Positions 9,040-17,256 of a stretch of 64,000 bases of DNA are shown here, one piece after another; position 1 is the stretch's first letter, and each line of letters starts with the position of its first letter. Below the pieces are notes generated by a model. That model saw nothing but the letters and a program-made list of their open reading frames with translations. It was not told the DNA's origin and did no database searches. Source of the stretch: Archangium sp. (lineage in GTDB: Bacteria; Myxococcota; Myxococcia; Myxococcales; Myxococcaceae); NCBI GenBank assembly GCA_030695565.1, contig JAUYRZ010000079.1, positions 1 to 64,000 on the forward strand. Direction: 5' to 3'. The position numbers and the translations under genes are program-made.

Positions 9040-10140
9040 GTGCACACCGACGACTTCGACTTCCAGCTGCCCCCTGAGCTGATCGCCCAGGCCCCCCTTG
9101 CCGAGCGTGACGCGAGCCGTTTGCTGCACGTGCGAAGGCCCAGTGGGCAGGTGCAACATCGGCAGTTCCGCCACCTGCCGTCGCTGCTGCGCGCAGGCGA
9201 CTTGTTGGTGTTCAACGACTCCCGGGTGATCCCCGCGCGGCTCATCGGCAAGAAGAAGGGCACCGGCGGGCGCGCGGAGCTGCTGCTCGTGCGGCCTTCC
9301 ACCGATGTCGACACCGAAGCGGCGCTCAAGGCCAACGCCGCCGGCTCGGTGTGGACGTGCCTGGGCCAGTCTTCGAAGGGCTTTCGCCCCGGCATGGAGC
9401 TGGAGTTCGACGCGGGCCTGACTGCCACCGTGCTCACGGCGCCGGGAGGAGGCGAGTACTCGGTGCAGTTCACTTCGCCGCTCGCCACGCTCGAGGAGGC
9501 CATCGAGCGGGCGGGGAAGTTGCCGTTGCCGCCGTACATCACGCGTGACGTCGAGCTGGCGGATGCGGAGCGGTATCAGACCGTGTTCGCCCGGAAGGTG
9601 GGGTCGGTCGCGGCTCCGACTGCCGGGCTGCACTTCAACGCGGCGACGTTTGCCGAGCTCGACGCGAAAGGCGTGCAGCGGTGCTTCGTGTCGCTCGAGG
9701 TGGGGCCGGGCACGTTCATGCCGGTGCGGGAGGGGCCGGTGGCGGAGCACAAGATGCACTCCGAGCGGGCTCATGTGAGTGCGGCGACCGCGGCGATGAT
9801 TGCTTCCGCGAAGGATGAGAACAGACGTGTGATCGCGGTGGGGACCACGGTCGTGAGGACTTTGGAGTCGTTCGCGCTGGCCCCTCACCCCGACCCTCTC
9901 CCCGCTTCGCAGGGAGAGGGAGTTTCGTTTTCGACGTCCATCTTCATCACCCCGGGTTTTCGGTTTCAGACCGTCGACGCGATGGTGACCAACTTCCACC
10001 TGCCCAAGTCGACCCTGGTGATGCTGGTCAGCGCGTTCCTCGGCAGGGAAGCCACGCTGGCCGCGTACGCCGAGGCCGTTCGTGAGAAGTACCGCTTCTT
10101 CAGCTACGGCGACGCCATGTTCATCGAGTCCGACTCATGA
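9040..10140 (+). CDS. queA: S-adenosylmethionine:tRNA ribosyltransferase-isomerase
   Basis: Transfers and isomerises the ribosyl group of SAM onto 7-aminomethyl-7-deazaguanine in tRNA, forming epoxyqueuosine. 366 residues from a GTG start; the N-terminus DFDFQLPPELIAQAP and the blocks VFNDSRVIPARL, APTAGLHF, LEVGPGTF and NFHLPKSTLVMLVSA are all diagnostic. The protein is longer than the usual 340-350 because residues 281-295 (HPDPLPASQGEG region) are encoded by a GC-rich palindromic repeat that sits in frame between VRTLES and IFITPG, where other QueA proteins have a short loop. The gene overlaps tgt by 4 nt (ATGA), the usual queA-tgt arrangement. Confidence 0.95.
   Translation: MHTDDFDFQLPPELIAQAPLAERDASRLLHVRRPSGQVQHRQFRHLPSLLRAGDLLVFNDSRVIPARLIGKKKGTGGRAELLLVRPSTDVDTEAALKANAAGSVWTCLGQSSKGFRPGMELEFDAGLTATVLTAPGGGEYSVQFTSPLATLEEAIERAGKLPLPPYITRDVELADAERYQTVFARKVGSVAAPTAGLHFNAATFAELDAKGVQRCFVSLEVGPGTFMPVREGPVAEHKMHSERAHVSAATAAMIASAKDENRRVIAVGTTVVRTLESFALAPHPDPLPASQGEGVSFSTSIFITPGFRFQTVDAMVTNFHLPKSTLVMLVSAFLGREATLAAYAEAVREKYRFFSYGDAMFIESDS
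9881..9920. repeat. GC-rich palindromic repeat inside queA (family copy 2)
   Basis: The unit is caccccgaccctctcccc, then gcttcgca, then gggagaggg; CCCTCTCCC pairs with GGGAGAGGG around an 8-10 nt loop. It is read in frame as part of QueA, adding about 15 residues without a stop. Other copies lie mostly between genes. Confidence 0.75.
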
Positions 10141-11303
10141 CCCTTCCTGTTCCAGAGCTTCGTGGTGACCAACGCGTCGCCCCTTCGCTGGTGAAGTTCG
10201 AGCTGCTCCACGTCTGCGCGCAGACCGGCGCCCGCCGCGGCAAGCTGCACACCCCGCACGGCGTCATCGACACGCCCGTCTTCATGCCCGTGGGGACCGC
10301 CGGCAGCGTGAAGGCCATTGCGCCCGACGACCTCCACACGCTCGGCGCGAAGATCATCCTCGGCAACACCTACCACCTGATGCTCCGCCCCGGAGAGCAG
10401 CTGATCGGCGACCTCGGCGGCCTGCACAAGTTCATCTCGTGGGATCGCGCGATGCTCACCGACTCGGGCGGCTTTCAGGTCTACAGCCTCTCCGAGAAGG
10501 TGAAGATCACCGAAGAAGGCGCTGCCTTCCAAAGCCACCTCGACGGCAGCAAACACATGCTCACGCCCGAGCGGAGCATCGAGATCCAGGAAGTGCTCGG
10601 CGCCGACATCATCATGGCCTTCGACGAGTGCCCGCCCGCCCTGTCGGAGCGCAGCTACATGGAAGCCTCCATGGCGCGCACTACCCGCTGGCTGCACCGC
10701 TGCGCCAGGGCGTGGAACCGGCAACGCTCCTCGCTCTTCGGCATCGTGCAGGGTGGGCTCGACGAAGGTTTGCGCAAGCGGCACGCCGAAGAGGTCTGCG
10801 CCATCGACCTGCCGGGCTACGCGCTGGGTGGTTTCGCGGTCGGGGAAGAGCCGGCGCAGATGCACGCGGGCGTGGCGTACTCCGCGCCGCTGCTGCCCAG
10901 AGACAAACCCCGCTACCTGATGGGCGTGGGCACGCCGCTCGACCTGGTCACCTGCGTGGGCTCAGGCATCGACATGTTCGATTGTGTGCTGCCCACCCGC
11001 AGCGCCCGCAACAGCCTGCTCTTCACCAGCGAAGGCAAGCTGGTGATCAAGAACGCCCGCTATGCCCGCGATGAACGGCCGCTCGACCCGAAGTGCAGCT
11101 GCTACACCTGCCGCAACTTCTCTCGCGCGTACCTGAGGCACCTCTTCGTGAGCCAGGAGCTGGTCGCGATGCGCCTCAACACGCTGCACAACCTGCACTT
11201 CTTCCTCTCCTTGATGGAGCAGGCCCGCGCAGCGATCGAGGTCGACCGCTACGGCGACTTCCTCAAGGAGTTCCACGCCCGCCCGGTCACGCCGGAGGCC
11301 TGA
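10137..11303 (+). CDS. tgt: tRNA-guanine transglycosylase
   Basis: Exchanges guanine-34 of GUN-anticodon tRNAs for preQ1, the step before QueA. 388 residues. Visible active-site features are D109 in LTDSGGFQVYS (general acid), the nucleophile aspartate in MFDCVLPTR, and the zinc site C320-x-C322-x2-C325 with H351. The N-terminus carries about 20 extra residues before FELLHVCAQTGARRG. The ATG overlaps the queA stop. Together with yajC-secD-secF downstream this is the conserved bacterial gene order, here broken by one opposite-strand gene. Confidence 0.96.
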   Translation: MTLPVPELRGDQRVAPSLVKFELLHVCAQTGARRGKLHTPHGVIDTPVFMPVGTAGSVKAIAPDDLHTLGAKIILGNTYHLMLRPGEQLIGDLGGLHKFISWDRAMLTDSGGFQVYSLSEKVKITEEGAAFQSHLDGSKHMLTPERSIEIQEVLGADIIMAFDECPPALSERSYMEASMARTTRWLHRCARAWNRQRSSLFGIVQGGLDEGLRKRHAEEVCAIDLPGYALGGFAVGEEPAQMHAGVAYSAPLLPRDKPRYLMGVGTPLDLVTCVGSGIDMFDCVLPTRSARNSLLFTSEGKLVIKNARYARDERPLDPKCSCYTCRNFSRAYLRHLFVSQELVAMRLNTLHNLHFFLSLMEQARAAIEVDRYGDFLKEFHARPVTPEA

Positions 11304-11307
11304 CGCC

Positions 11308-11643
11308 TTACGGAACCGGCCGGCAGGCGCTCTTCGTGCCCGTCTGGTGGGTGAGCACGCACTCGAAGTTGATCCGGCAATCGGCGGCCACCTCGCAGGG
11401 GTTGCTGCAGAGCAGCTGGTCCGTGCCGAAGTTGGTGCAGATGGTGCCGGTGGGGCAATCGCGGGTCTGGCCGGGCTCGGTGCAACCGCGGGAGCAGAAT
11501 CCACCCGGGGCTTTGAGGCAGTCCTGGCCGGGCTCACACTGGTCGCGGCGCTCGCAGGCAATGCCCACCGCGGTGGTATTGCACGCCGAGAGGGCGAGGG
11601 TCGCGACGCCAACAAGGAGCAGAAGTCGAGCAAGTCGATTCAT
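11308..11643 (-). CDS. Small Cys-rich lipoprotein
   Basis: 111 residues with lipobox LSAC (Cys21) and twelve further cysteines spaced like C-x5-C-x5-C, forming a compact disulfide-rich module. The pattern resembles single modules of the large lipoproteins at 22515-29569. It stands on the opposite strand between tgt and yajC, with only 4 nt to the tgt stop, so it interrupts a normally continuous cluster. Function unknown. It is divergent from yajC, and the short gap must hold both promoters unless yajC is read from tgt. Confidence 0.7.
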   Translation of the reverse strand: MNRLARLLLLVGVATLALSACNTTAVGIACERRDQCEPGQDCLKAPGGFCSRGCTEPGQTRDCPTGTICTNFGTDQLLCSNPCEVAADCRINFECVLTHQTGTKSACRPVP

Positions 11644-11728
11644 GGGCGAGCGCGCCTAGCACAACTCCCGCATGAGTGCGCTTGCCGCGTACCCCCCCGA
11701 GGGCTATACGGCCCGCCTCTTGATCCCC

Positions 11729-12085
11729 ATGACCCTTGCCTCACTCCCGACCGTGCTGGCGCAGGCCGCCTCTGGCAGCGGCAGCATGAACATCCTCTTC
11801 TTTGGGGCGCTGTTCGCGATCATGTACTTCGTGCTCATTCGCCCGCAGCAGAAGCAGGCCAAAGAGCAGCAGACGATGATCGCCGCGCTCAAGAAGGGCG
11901 ACGACGTCATCACTTCGAGCGGCATCCTCGGCAAGGTCTTCGCGGTCGATGAGAAGGTCATCACCGTCGAGATCGCCCGAGACGTGAAGGTGCGGATGCT
12001 GAAGACCTCCGTGCAGGGAAAAGTCACCGTCGAGCCCCGAACCGAGAAGTCCGAAGGTTCAGAAGCCAAGAAAGAGGAGAAGTGA
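11729..12085 (+). CDS. yajC: Preprotein translocase accessory subunit YajC
   Basis: 118 residues from the ATG at 11729; an ATG at 11672 would add 19 residues and cannot be excluded, as neither has a clear ribosome site. One membrane helix (about 18-38) ends in the signature FVLIRPQQKQAKE, followed by the cytoplasmic domain with GDDVITSSGILGKV. YajC forms a complex with SecDF in the inner membrane. The 3' end is Lys/Glu rich. secD starts 3 nt after the stop. Confidence 0.9.
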   Translation: MTLASLPTVLAQAASGSGSMNILFFGALFAIMYFVLIRPQQKQAKEQQTMIAALKKGDDVITSSGILGKVFAVDEKVITVEIARDVKVRMLKTSVQGKVTVEPRTEKSEGSEAKKEEK

Positions 12086-12088
12086 GCG

Positions 12089-13867
12089 ATGGACCGCACC
12101 TGGTACACGCGACTCGGCATCATCATCGCCGTCACCCTGGGCACTTTGTGGATGCTGGTGCCCTCGTATTATTCGTTCTTCCGCCTCGAGCGGGCTGACC
12201 GGAACAACATCGCGAAGCTGCAGGAAGTGCTGCCGCCCTGGGCACCGCCCGCGAAGTACCGGCTCTCGCTCGGCCTCGACCTCCAGGGTGGCATTCACCT
12301 GGTGATGCACGTCGACATGAAGACGGCGCTCACCAAGCGCGCCGAGCGCCGCGCCTCGCAGATGGTCTCGTACGTCACCAGCAAGAAGCTGGGCGAGATC
12401 GAGATGCCCACCGTCGACCCCGAGAACAACCGGGTCACCGTGATGGTGAAAGACCCTGCGACCGCCGAGGCCATTCAGAACGGCCTGCTCGACATGTTCA
12501 AGGACTTCACCTTGAAGGGCCGCGACGGGGCGAAGATCGAGCTCGCGCTCGACGAGAGCTCGCTCGAAGGCATGAGCACCGAGGCCCTCGACATGGCGCT
12601 GCTGCGCATCCGCGAGCGCATCGACAAGTGGGGCGTCTCCGAAGTGCAGATCGCCAAGCTCGGCACCGATCAGATTCAGATCTCGCTGCCCGGTCAGTCT
12701 GACCCGGAGCAGGTCAAGCAGCTCATCGGCACCACCGCGCAGCTCGAGTTCCGCCTGGTGGCGAACGACTCGTCGATCTTTCAGAAGATCTACACCGAGA
12801 CGCCCCCGGCCGACCCGGCGCTCATCCGTCTGGTGGAGCAGGGCACGGCGCCCGACAGCCCCGGCGGCCCGTTCATCGAGAGCGAGAACCGCGCTGAGCT
12901 CATCGCGTACATGGCCAACAAGGTGCCCGCGCCGCAGAAGGTGCTCACCCACTGCGTGCCCGAGGCGGGCCCCAAGCGGAAGTGCCTCAAGTACCAGACG
13001 TACCTGATGGATTCGCAGAACGTGCCCGGTGACCTGCTCAAGACGGCCTGGTTCCCCGGCTCGCCCAACACCCAGGGCCAGTACTACGTCGCGTTCGAGA
13101 TGCAGCCCGAGGGCGCCAAGCAGATGGGCGAGCTGACGGGCAAGAACGTCAACCGCAAGATGGGCATCATCCTCGACGACAACGTGATGTCGGCTCCGAA
13201 CATCCAGTCGGAGATCAGCGACAGCGGCACCATTACCTTCGGCCGCATGGGCCCCGAGGCGAAGGACTACGGCAAGCTGCTGGCCACCACGCTGCAGTCA
13301 GGCGCGCTGCCTGCGCCGGTCACCATCGGCGAGATTCGCCAGGTGGGCGCTTCGTTGGGCGACGAGCTCATCAAGAAGGGCACCCTCGCGGCGCTGCTCG
13401 GCCTCGCGCTCGTGGTGCTGTTCATGGCCTTCTACTACCGGGTCTCCGGCTTGGTGGCCGACGTGGCCCTCATCCTCAACGGCGGCCTCATCCTCGCGGG
13501 CCTGGCGGCGTTCGGCGCCACCCTGACGCTGCCTGGCATCGCCGGCTTCGTGCTCACCCTGGGCATCGCCGTCGACGCGAACGTGCTCATCAATGAGCGC
13601 GTCCGTGAAGAGCTGGCGGCAGGCAAGACGGCTCGTGCGGCCGTCGACGCCGGTTACGACCGCGCCTTCTGGACCATCTTCGACGCGCACGTCACCACGC
13701 TCATCGCAGGCTTCGTGCTGGCGTTCACCGGTACGGGCCCGGTGCGCGGCTTCGCGACGGCCCTCATCATCGGCATCATCGCCTCGCTCTTCACCTCCAT
13801 CGTGGTGACGCGGCTCATCACCACCTACATCGTGCACGGTCGCAACGCGACGACCGTCTCGGTCTGA
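12089..13867 (+). CDS. secD: Protein translocase subunit SecD
   Basis: 592 residues. SecD and SecF use the proton gradient to help pull proteins through SecYEG. Seen here: the first membrane helix (about 8-26), the conserved SLGLDLQGGIHLVMHV motif, the large periplasmic P1 domain, and five more helices from about 430. The loop GIAVDANVLINERVREEL begins at residue 492 and contains the conserved Asp. The gene follows yajC by 3 nt and precedes secF by 12 nt, so it lies within one operon. Confidence 0.97.
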   Translation: MDRTWYTRLGIIIAVTLGTLWMLVPSYYSFFRLERADRNNIAKLQEVLPPWAPPAKYRLSLGLDLQGGIHLVMHVDMKTALTKRAERRASQMVSYVTSKKLGEIEMPTVDPENNRVTVMVKDPATAEAIQNGLLDMFKDFTLKGRDGAKIELALDESSLEGMSTEALDMALLRIRERIDKWGVSEVQIAKLGTDQIQISLPGQSDPEQVKQLIGTTAQLEFRLVANDSSIFQKIYTETPPADPALIRLVEQGTAPDSPGGPFIESENRAELIAYMANKVPAPQKVLTHCVPEAGPKRKCLKYQTYLMDSQNVPGDLLKTAWFPGSPNTQGQYYVAFEMQPEGAKQMGELTGKNVNRKMGIILDDNVMSAPNIQSEISDSGTITFGRMGPEAKDYGKLLATTLQSGALPAPVTIGEIRQVGASLGDELIKKGTLAALLGLALVVLFMAFYYRVSGLVADVALILNGGLILAGLAAFGATLTLPGIAGFVLTLGIAVDANVLINERVREELAAGKTARAAVDAGYDRAFWTIFDAHVTTLIAGFVLAFTGTGPVRGFATALIIGIIASLFTSIVVTRLITTYIVHGRNATTVSV

Positions 13868-13879
13868 CTCGAGATCGCC

Positions 13880-15028
13880 ATGCAAATCATCAAGGGCAAG
13901 ACGAACTTCGACTTCATCGGCAAGCGGAAGATCGCGCTGTTCATCAGCTCGGTCCTCAACATCGGCGTCATCGTGGGCATCGCCATCTTCGGCTTCAACT
14001 TCGGCGTCGACTTCGTCGGCGGCACGCTGGTCGAAGTGAAGTTCGCTGCGGCGACCACGGCCGAGCAGGTGCGTGAGGGTGCCGTCAAAGGCGGCCTCCA
14101 GGAGCCGCAGGTGCAGGGCATCGGCTCGGCGGATGACAACAACTTCATCCTCCGCATGGGTGGTGTCACGCAGCTGACGGCCGAGAACGAGCAGGCGGCC
14201 GAGGCCGCGGTGCGTGGGCTGGGCGAGGTCGTCTCGCTCACCAAGAACCTCGACACCGGCATCATCAACGTTCGTTTCAAGACGCCGATGGACCCCGAGA
14301 GCATCAAGGCGGCGGTCGTGGCGTCGGGTACGGGCGTGACCGAGGTCACCAAGCTGGGCGAGGCCGACTACCAGATCAAGGCCGAGGGCATGGCCGCCAA
14401 GGTCACCTCGGCGCTCAAGACGGGCCTCAACGGGGCTGACTTCGAGGTGCGCCGCACCGACTACGTCGGCCCGCAGGTCGGCAAGCAGCTGCGCAACAAG
14501 GGCATCATGGCGCTGCTCTGGGCGATGCTCTTCATCCTCATCTACGTGGCCTTCCGCTTCGATCTGAAGTTCGGCCCGGGCGCGCTGGTGGGCATGCTCC
14601 ACGACGTGATGATGGTGGCGGGCTACTTCCTCATCACCCGTCGCGAGTTCAACCTCACTTCGATCGCCGTGTTGTTGACGGTGATCGGCTACTCCATCAA
14701 CGACACCATCGTGGTCTACGATCGCATTCGCGAAGAGATGATCAAATACAAGGGCAAGCCGCTGCCTGAGATCATCAACATCGCCGTCAACGACACCCTG
14801 GCGCGCACGATTCTCACCTCAGGCGTGACGGCGCTCTCGCTCATCGGCCTGCTGGTGTACGGCGTGGGCGAGATCTTCGACTTCGCCGCAGCCATGCTCA
14901 TCGGCATCGTCGCGGGGACGTACTCGTCGGTCTACATCGCCAGCCCGATGGTCATCTGGCTCGACGAGCGGGAGCACGAGAAGGAAGCTTCTGGTGGCGG
15001 TACGCCGATGAAGGCCAAGCCGGCCTGA
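13880..15028 (+). CDS. secF: Protein translocase subunit SecF
   Basis: 382 residues, partner of SecD. The first helix is followed by FGVDFVGGTLVEVKF (SecF form of the D1-type motif). The C-terminal half holds five helices and the conserved GYSINDTIVVYDRIREEM segment. The protein ends in a Lys-rich tail. It is the last gene of the queA-tgt-yajC-secDF cluster; a strong stem-loop terminator starts 28 nt after its stop. Confidence 0.97.
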   Translation: MQIIKGKTNFDFIGKRKIALFISSVLNIGVIVGIAIFGFNFGVDFVGGTLVEVKFAAATTAEQVREGAVKGGLQEPQVQGIGSADDNNFILRMGGVTQLTAENEQAAEAAVRGLGEVVSLTKNLDTGIINVRFKTPMDPESIKAAVVASGTGVTEVTKLGEADYQIKAEGMAAKVTSALKTGLNGADFEVRRTDYVGPQVGKQLRNKGIMALLWAMLFILIYVAFRFDLKFGPGALVGMLHDVMMVAGYFLITRREFNLTSIAVLLTVIGYSINDTIVVYDRIREEMIKYKGKPLPEIINIAVNDTLARTILTSGVTALSLIGLLVYGVGEIFDFAAAMLIGIVAGTYSSVYIASPMVIWLDEREHEKEASGGGTPMKAKPA

Positions 15029-15049
15029 GCTGAACCGAAGCTTCGAGCT

Positions 15050-16345
15050 TCAACGGCCGCCGGAGCCTTCGTGCTCCGGCGGCTTTTTCATGGCCACGGG
15101 CCCCTCACCCCGACCCTCTTTGCCCAGGGGCGCGGGGGGCACCAGGTGCAGCGTTCGGGTGGGGAAGGCGATGGAGGTGCCTGCCGCCTCGACGGTCGCC
15201 ATGAAGCCCAGCAGCACCTCCTGGCGGATGCGCTTGAAGACGTCGAAGTCGGAGGTGATGAACCAGGCCGAGACTTCGATGTCGAGGGACGACTCTCCCA
15301 GCTTGGCGAAGTGAACGGTGACGCTGTCGGGCCAGAGCTCGGGGTGCGCCTTGAGGGCCTGGTGAAAGCCTTCGATCACCTCCTTGATTTGCGCGGCCGT
15401 CGTTCCGTACTCGAGACCGACCACCGTGAGCAGTCTCACGCGATCGCGAGCGGCGAAGGTCTCCAGCCGCATGTCGGACAGCTTGCCGTTGGGGATGCTG
15501 ATCAACGTGCGATCGAGCGTGCGGATGCGGGTGCTGCGAAGGCCGATGGTCTCCACCGTGCCCACGAAGTCGTCGATGCGCACGAAGTCGCCTTCGCGGA
15601 TGGGTTGATCGACCGCGAGCGCGAAGGCGCCGAACACGTTCTCGAGCGTCTTCTGCGCGCCGAGGGCGAGCGCGAGGCCTCCGATGCCGAGGCCAGCGAG
15701 CACGCTGGTGACCGAGTAGCCGACCTCGGCCAGCGCCGCGAGGATGGCGAAGCCCACCAGCGCGAAGCGCACCACGCGGGAGAACAAGCTCACCAGCGCG
15801 CGGCTGCCGGGGCGAGCCTGGGCGAAGGCGCTCGAGCCGAAGTTGTCGCTCCAGGCGCTGACCGCCCGCAGCGCGCCCCAGAAGAAGGCGACGACGAGGC
15901 CCACCCGGAAGACGTGTTGCCACGCGGCGTCGGTCTCCTTGGCGAAGCCCAGCAAGGGAAGGGAGAACCGGGCGAGCAGAGAGGCCCACCACAACTTGAG
16001 CGGACCGCCGAGCCGTTCACTGATGCGCTCCGCCGCCGCCTGGTCTTTTCGAACGCGGCGCACCACCGCCTCGGTCAGCTTGAGCAGCAGCCACGTCAGC
16101 AACACGATCGAGGCCGCGAGCACCGGCACCGCGAGCCACTGCCAACGCTGCAGGCCGAACGTCGACGGCGACCGCCACGAGGCGGGGAGCAGCTCGCGCA
16201 AACCGTCGCCCGCCTCGCCCACGGCCGCCTGCGCCTTGGTGACCGCGACGGGATCTTTCACGTCGAACATTCGGCTGACACCGCCGTCTTCATCGGCCTG
16301 CGCGGTCAGGGAACCCGCGATCACCAGCACCCAGAGGAACCTCAT
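15050..16345 (-). CDS. MscS-family mechanosensitive channel
   Basis: 431 residues. A signal-like N-terminus and several helices precede the pore helix GLGIGGLALALGAQKTLEN, equivalent to TM3 of MscS with its Gly/Ala packing pattern. The MscS beta domain (IREGDFVRIDDFVGTVETI) and the alpha/beta C-terminal domain follow. These channels open under membrane tension to release solutes. I chose the ATG at 16345, which starts a signal sequence; longer frames run into non-coding DNA. The C-terminal 28 residues (PAPLGKEGRGEGPV then PPEHEGSGGR) look unrelated to the family: they are encoded by one palindromic repeat and by the reverse strand of the secF terminator. Confidence 0.88.
   Translation of the reverse strand: MRFLWVLVIAGSLTAQADEDGGVSRMFDVKDPVAVTKAQAAVGEAGDGLRELLPASWRSPSTFGLQRWQWLAVPVLAASIVLLTWLLLKLTEAVVRRVRKDQAAAERISERLGGPLKLWWASLLARFSLPLLGFAKETDAAWQHVFRVGLVVAFFWGALRAVSAWSDNFGSSAFAQARPGSRALVSLFSRVVRFALVGFAILAALAEVGYSVTSVLAGLGIGGLALALGAQKTLENVFGAFALAVDQPIREGDFVRIDDFVGTVETIGLRSTRIRTLDRTLISIPNGKLSDMRLETFAARDRVRLLTVVGLEYGTTAAQIKEVIEGFHQALKAHPELWPDSVTVHFAKLGESSLDIEVSAWFITSDFDVFKRIRQEVLLGFMATVEAAGTSIAFPTRTLHLVPPAPLGKEGRGEGPVAMKKPPEHEGSGGR
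15056..15088 (+). terminator. Intrinsic terminator of the yajC-secDF operon
   Basis: A perfect 11-bp stem (GCCGCCGGAGC / GCTCCGGCGGC, 15056-15066 and 15073-15083) with a 6-nt loop cttcgt is followed by TTTTT at 15084-15088. It lies inside the 3' end of the opposite-strand mscS-like gene, whose last residues it encodes. Confidence 0.9.
15101..15131. repeat. GC-rich repeat in the 3' end of the mscS-like gene (family copy 3)
   Basis: cccctcaccccgaccctct, then ttgcccaggggcg: the left arm matches the other copies and the right arm is degenerate. It is read through in frame by the minus-strand MscS-like gene as LGKEGRGEG. Confidence 0.6.
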
Positions 16346-16392
16346 GGCGCGGCAATATGCCTGAAAGCACCCTCTGCGCATGGCTCTCGTAT

Positions 16393-16427
16393 TGAGAGTG
16401 TGACGTTCACTTTGAGTGGCACTCTCA
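16393..16427. promoter_or_regulatory. Nested inverted repeat upstream of yceI-like gene, possible operator
   Basis: TGAGAGTG (16393-16400) and CACTCTCA (16420-16427) form a perfect 8-bp inverted repeat with a 19-nt spacer. Inside the spacer lies a second one, CACT-TTG-AGTG (16408-16418). The site is about 110 bp upstream of the YceI-like start and 48 bp upstream of the mscS-like start, so it could control either. Symmetry suggests a dimeric regulator; none is identified. Confidence 0.4.
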
Positions 16428-16535
16428 CCCTGTTCACTCTGTATTGCGCCGTATTTCCAGAGGGTTATTGAGTGGCCGCTCGCTTGCTGAGTGTAGTCAC
16501 CCGTAGGCTGACAACAACACCACCCAAGGAAACCC

Positions 16536-17153
16536 ATGAACAAGCTGATCTTCTCTGCCGCGCTGACCCTCTCTTCGCTCTCGTTGGCCTCCACCTGGGA
16601 AATCGACACGGGCCACGCGGCCGCGAACTTTTCGATCAAGCACCTCACCATCTCGACCGTCAACGGCACCCTCGGTGACGTGACCGGCAAGGTCGAAGTC
16701 GACGACAAGGACGTGACCAAGTCGAAGATCGAGGCGTCCATCGACGTGAAGGGCATCAACACCAAGCAGAGCAAGCGTGACGATCACCTCCGCAGCCCCG
16801 ACTTCTTCGACGTCGAGAAGTTCCCGGCGATGACCTTCAAGTCGACCAAGATCGAGAAGGGCGAAGGCAGCAAGCTGAAAGTCACCGGCGACCTGACCAT
16901 GCACGGCGTGACCAAGCCGGTGGTGCTCGACGGCGAGCTGACGGCCGAAGTGGCCAACCCCTTCAGCGCGGCGAAGACCCGCGGCTTCTCGGCCACCACC
17001 ACCCTCAACCGCAAGGACTTCGGCCTGGGCTGGAACAAGGCCCTCGAAGCCGGTGGCTTGCTGGTCGGCGAAGAAGTGAAGGTCTCGATCGAGGCCGAAG
17101 TGGTGAAGAAGGACGCGGCGCCGGCGGCCAAGGCGGCCCCGGCGAAGAAGTAA
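16536..17153 (+). CDS. YceI-family periplasmic lipocalin-like protein
   Basis: 205 residues. A signal peptide (AALTLSSLSLAS) precedes the YceI beta barrel, recognised by WEIDTGHAAANFSIKHL, the HLRSPDFFDVEKFPAMTFKS block and LTMHGVTKPVVLD. YceI proteins bind isoprenoid or other amphiphilic ligands and are often stress-induced; E. coli YceI responds to base. A Lys/Ala-rich tail (KKDAAPAAKAAPAKK) follows the domain. It appears monocistronic, with an intrinsic terminator just downstream and a nested inverted repeat upstream. Confidence 0.92.
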   Translation: MNKLIFSAALTLSSLSLASTWEIDTGHAAANFSIKHLTISTVNGTLGDVTGKVEVDDKDVTKSKIEASIDVKGINTKQSKRDDHLRSPDFFDVEKFPAMTFKSTKIEKGEGSKLKVTGDLTMHGVTKPVVLDGELTAEVANPFSAAKTRGFSATTTLNRKDFGLGWNKALEAGGLLVGEEVKVSIEAEVVKKDAAPAAKAAPAKK

Positions 17154-17179
17154 TTCGCTTCCGCTGATCAGCTTCGAAC

Positions 17180-17216
17180 GCCCGCTCCGGTCACTGATCG
17201 GGGCGGGCTTTTCTTT
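17180..17216 (+). terminator. Intrinsic terminator after the yceI-like gene
   Basis: GCCCGCTCCG (17180-17189) pairs with CGGGGCGGGC (17199-17208), ten pairs with one G-U. The loop is 9 nt and the stem is followed by TTTTCTTT. Confidence 0.8.
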
Positions 17217-17223
17217 GTGCTCC

Positions 17224-17250
17224 GTCTCCCCGCTGGCGCAGGGAGAGGTC
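17224..17250. repeat. GC-rich palindromic repeat (family copy 4)
   Basis: gtctccccgctggcgcagg followed by gagaggtc: CTCCC and GGGAG arms around a cgctggcgca loop, close in form to copies 2 and 5. It lies between the convergent yceI-like gene and the polytopic membrane protein gene. Confidence 0.55.
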
Positions 17251-17256
17251 AGGAAC

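Noticed and set aside
11644-11728. Start of yajC at the ATG at 11672
   Set aside because: It would add 19 residues without a clear ribosome site; the shorter form fits the family length better. Left open as an alternative.
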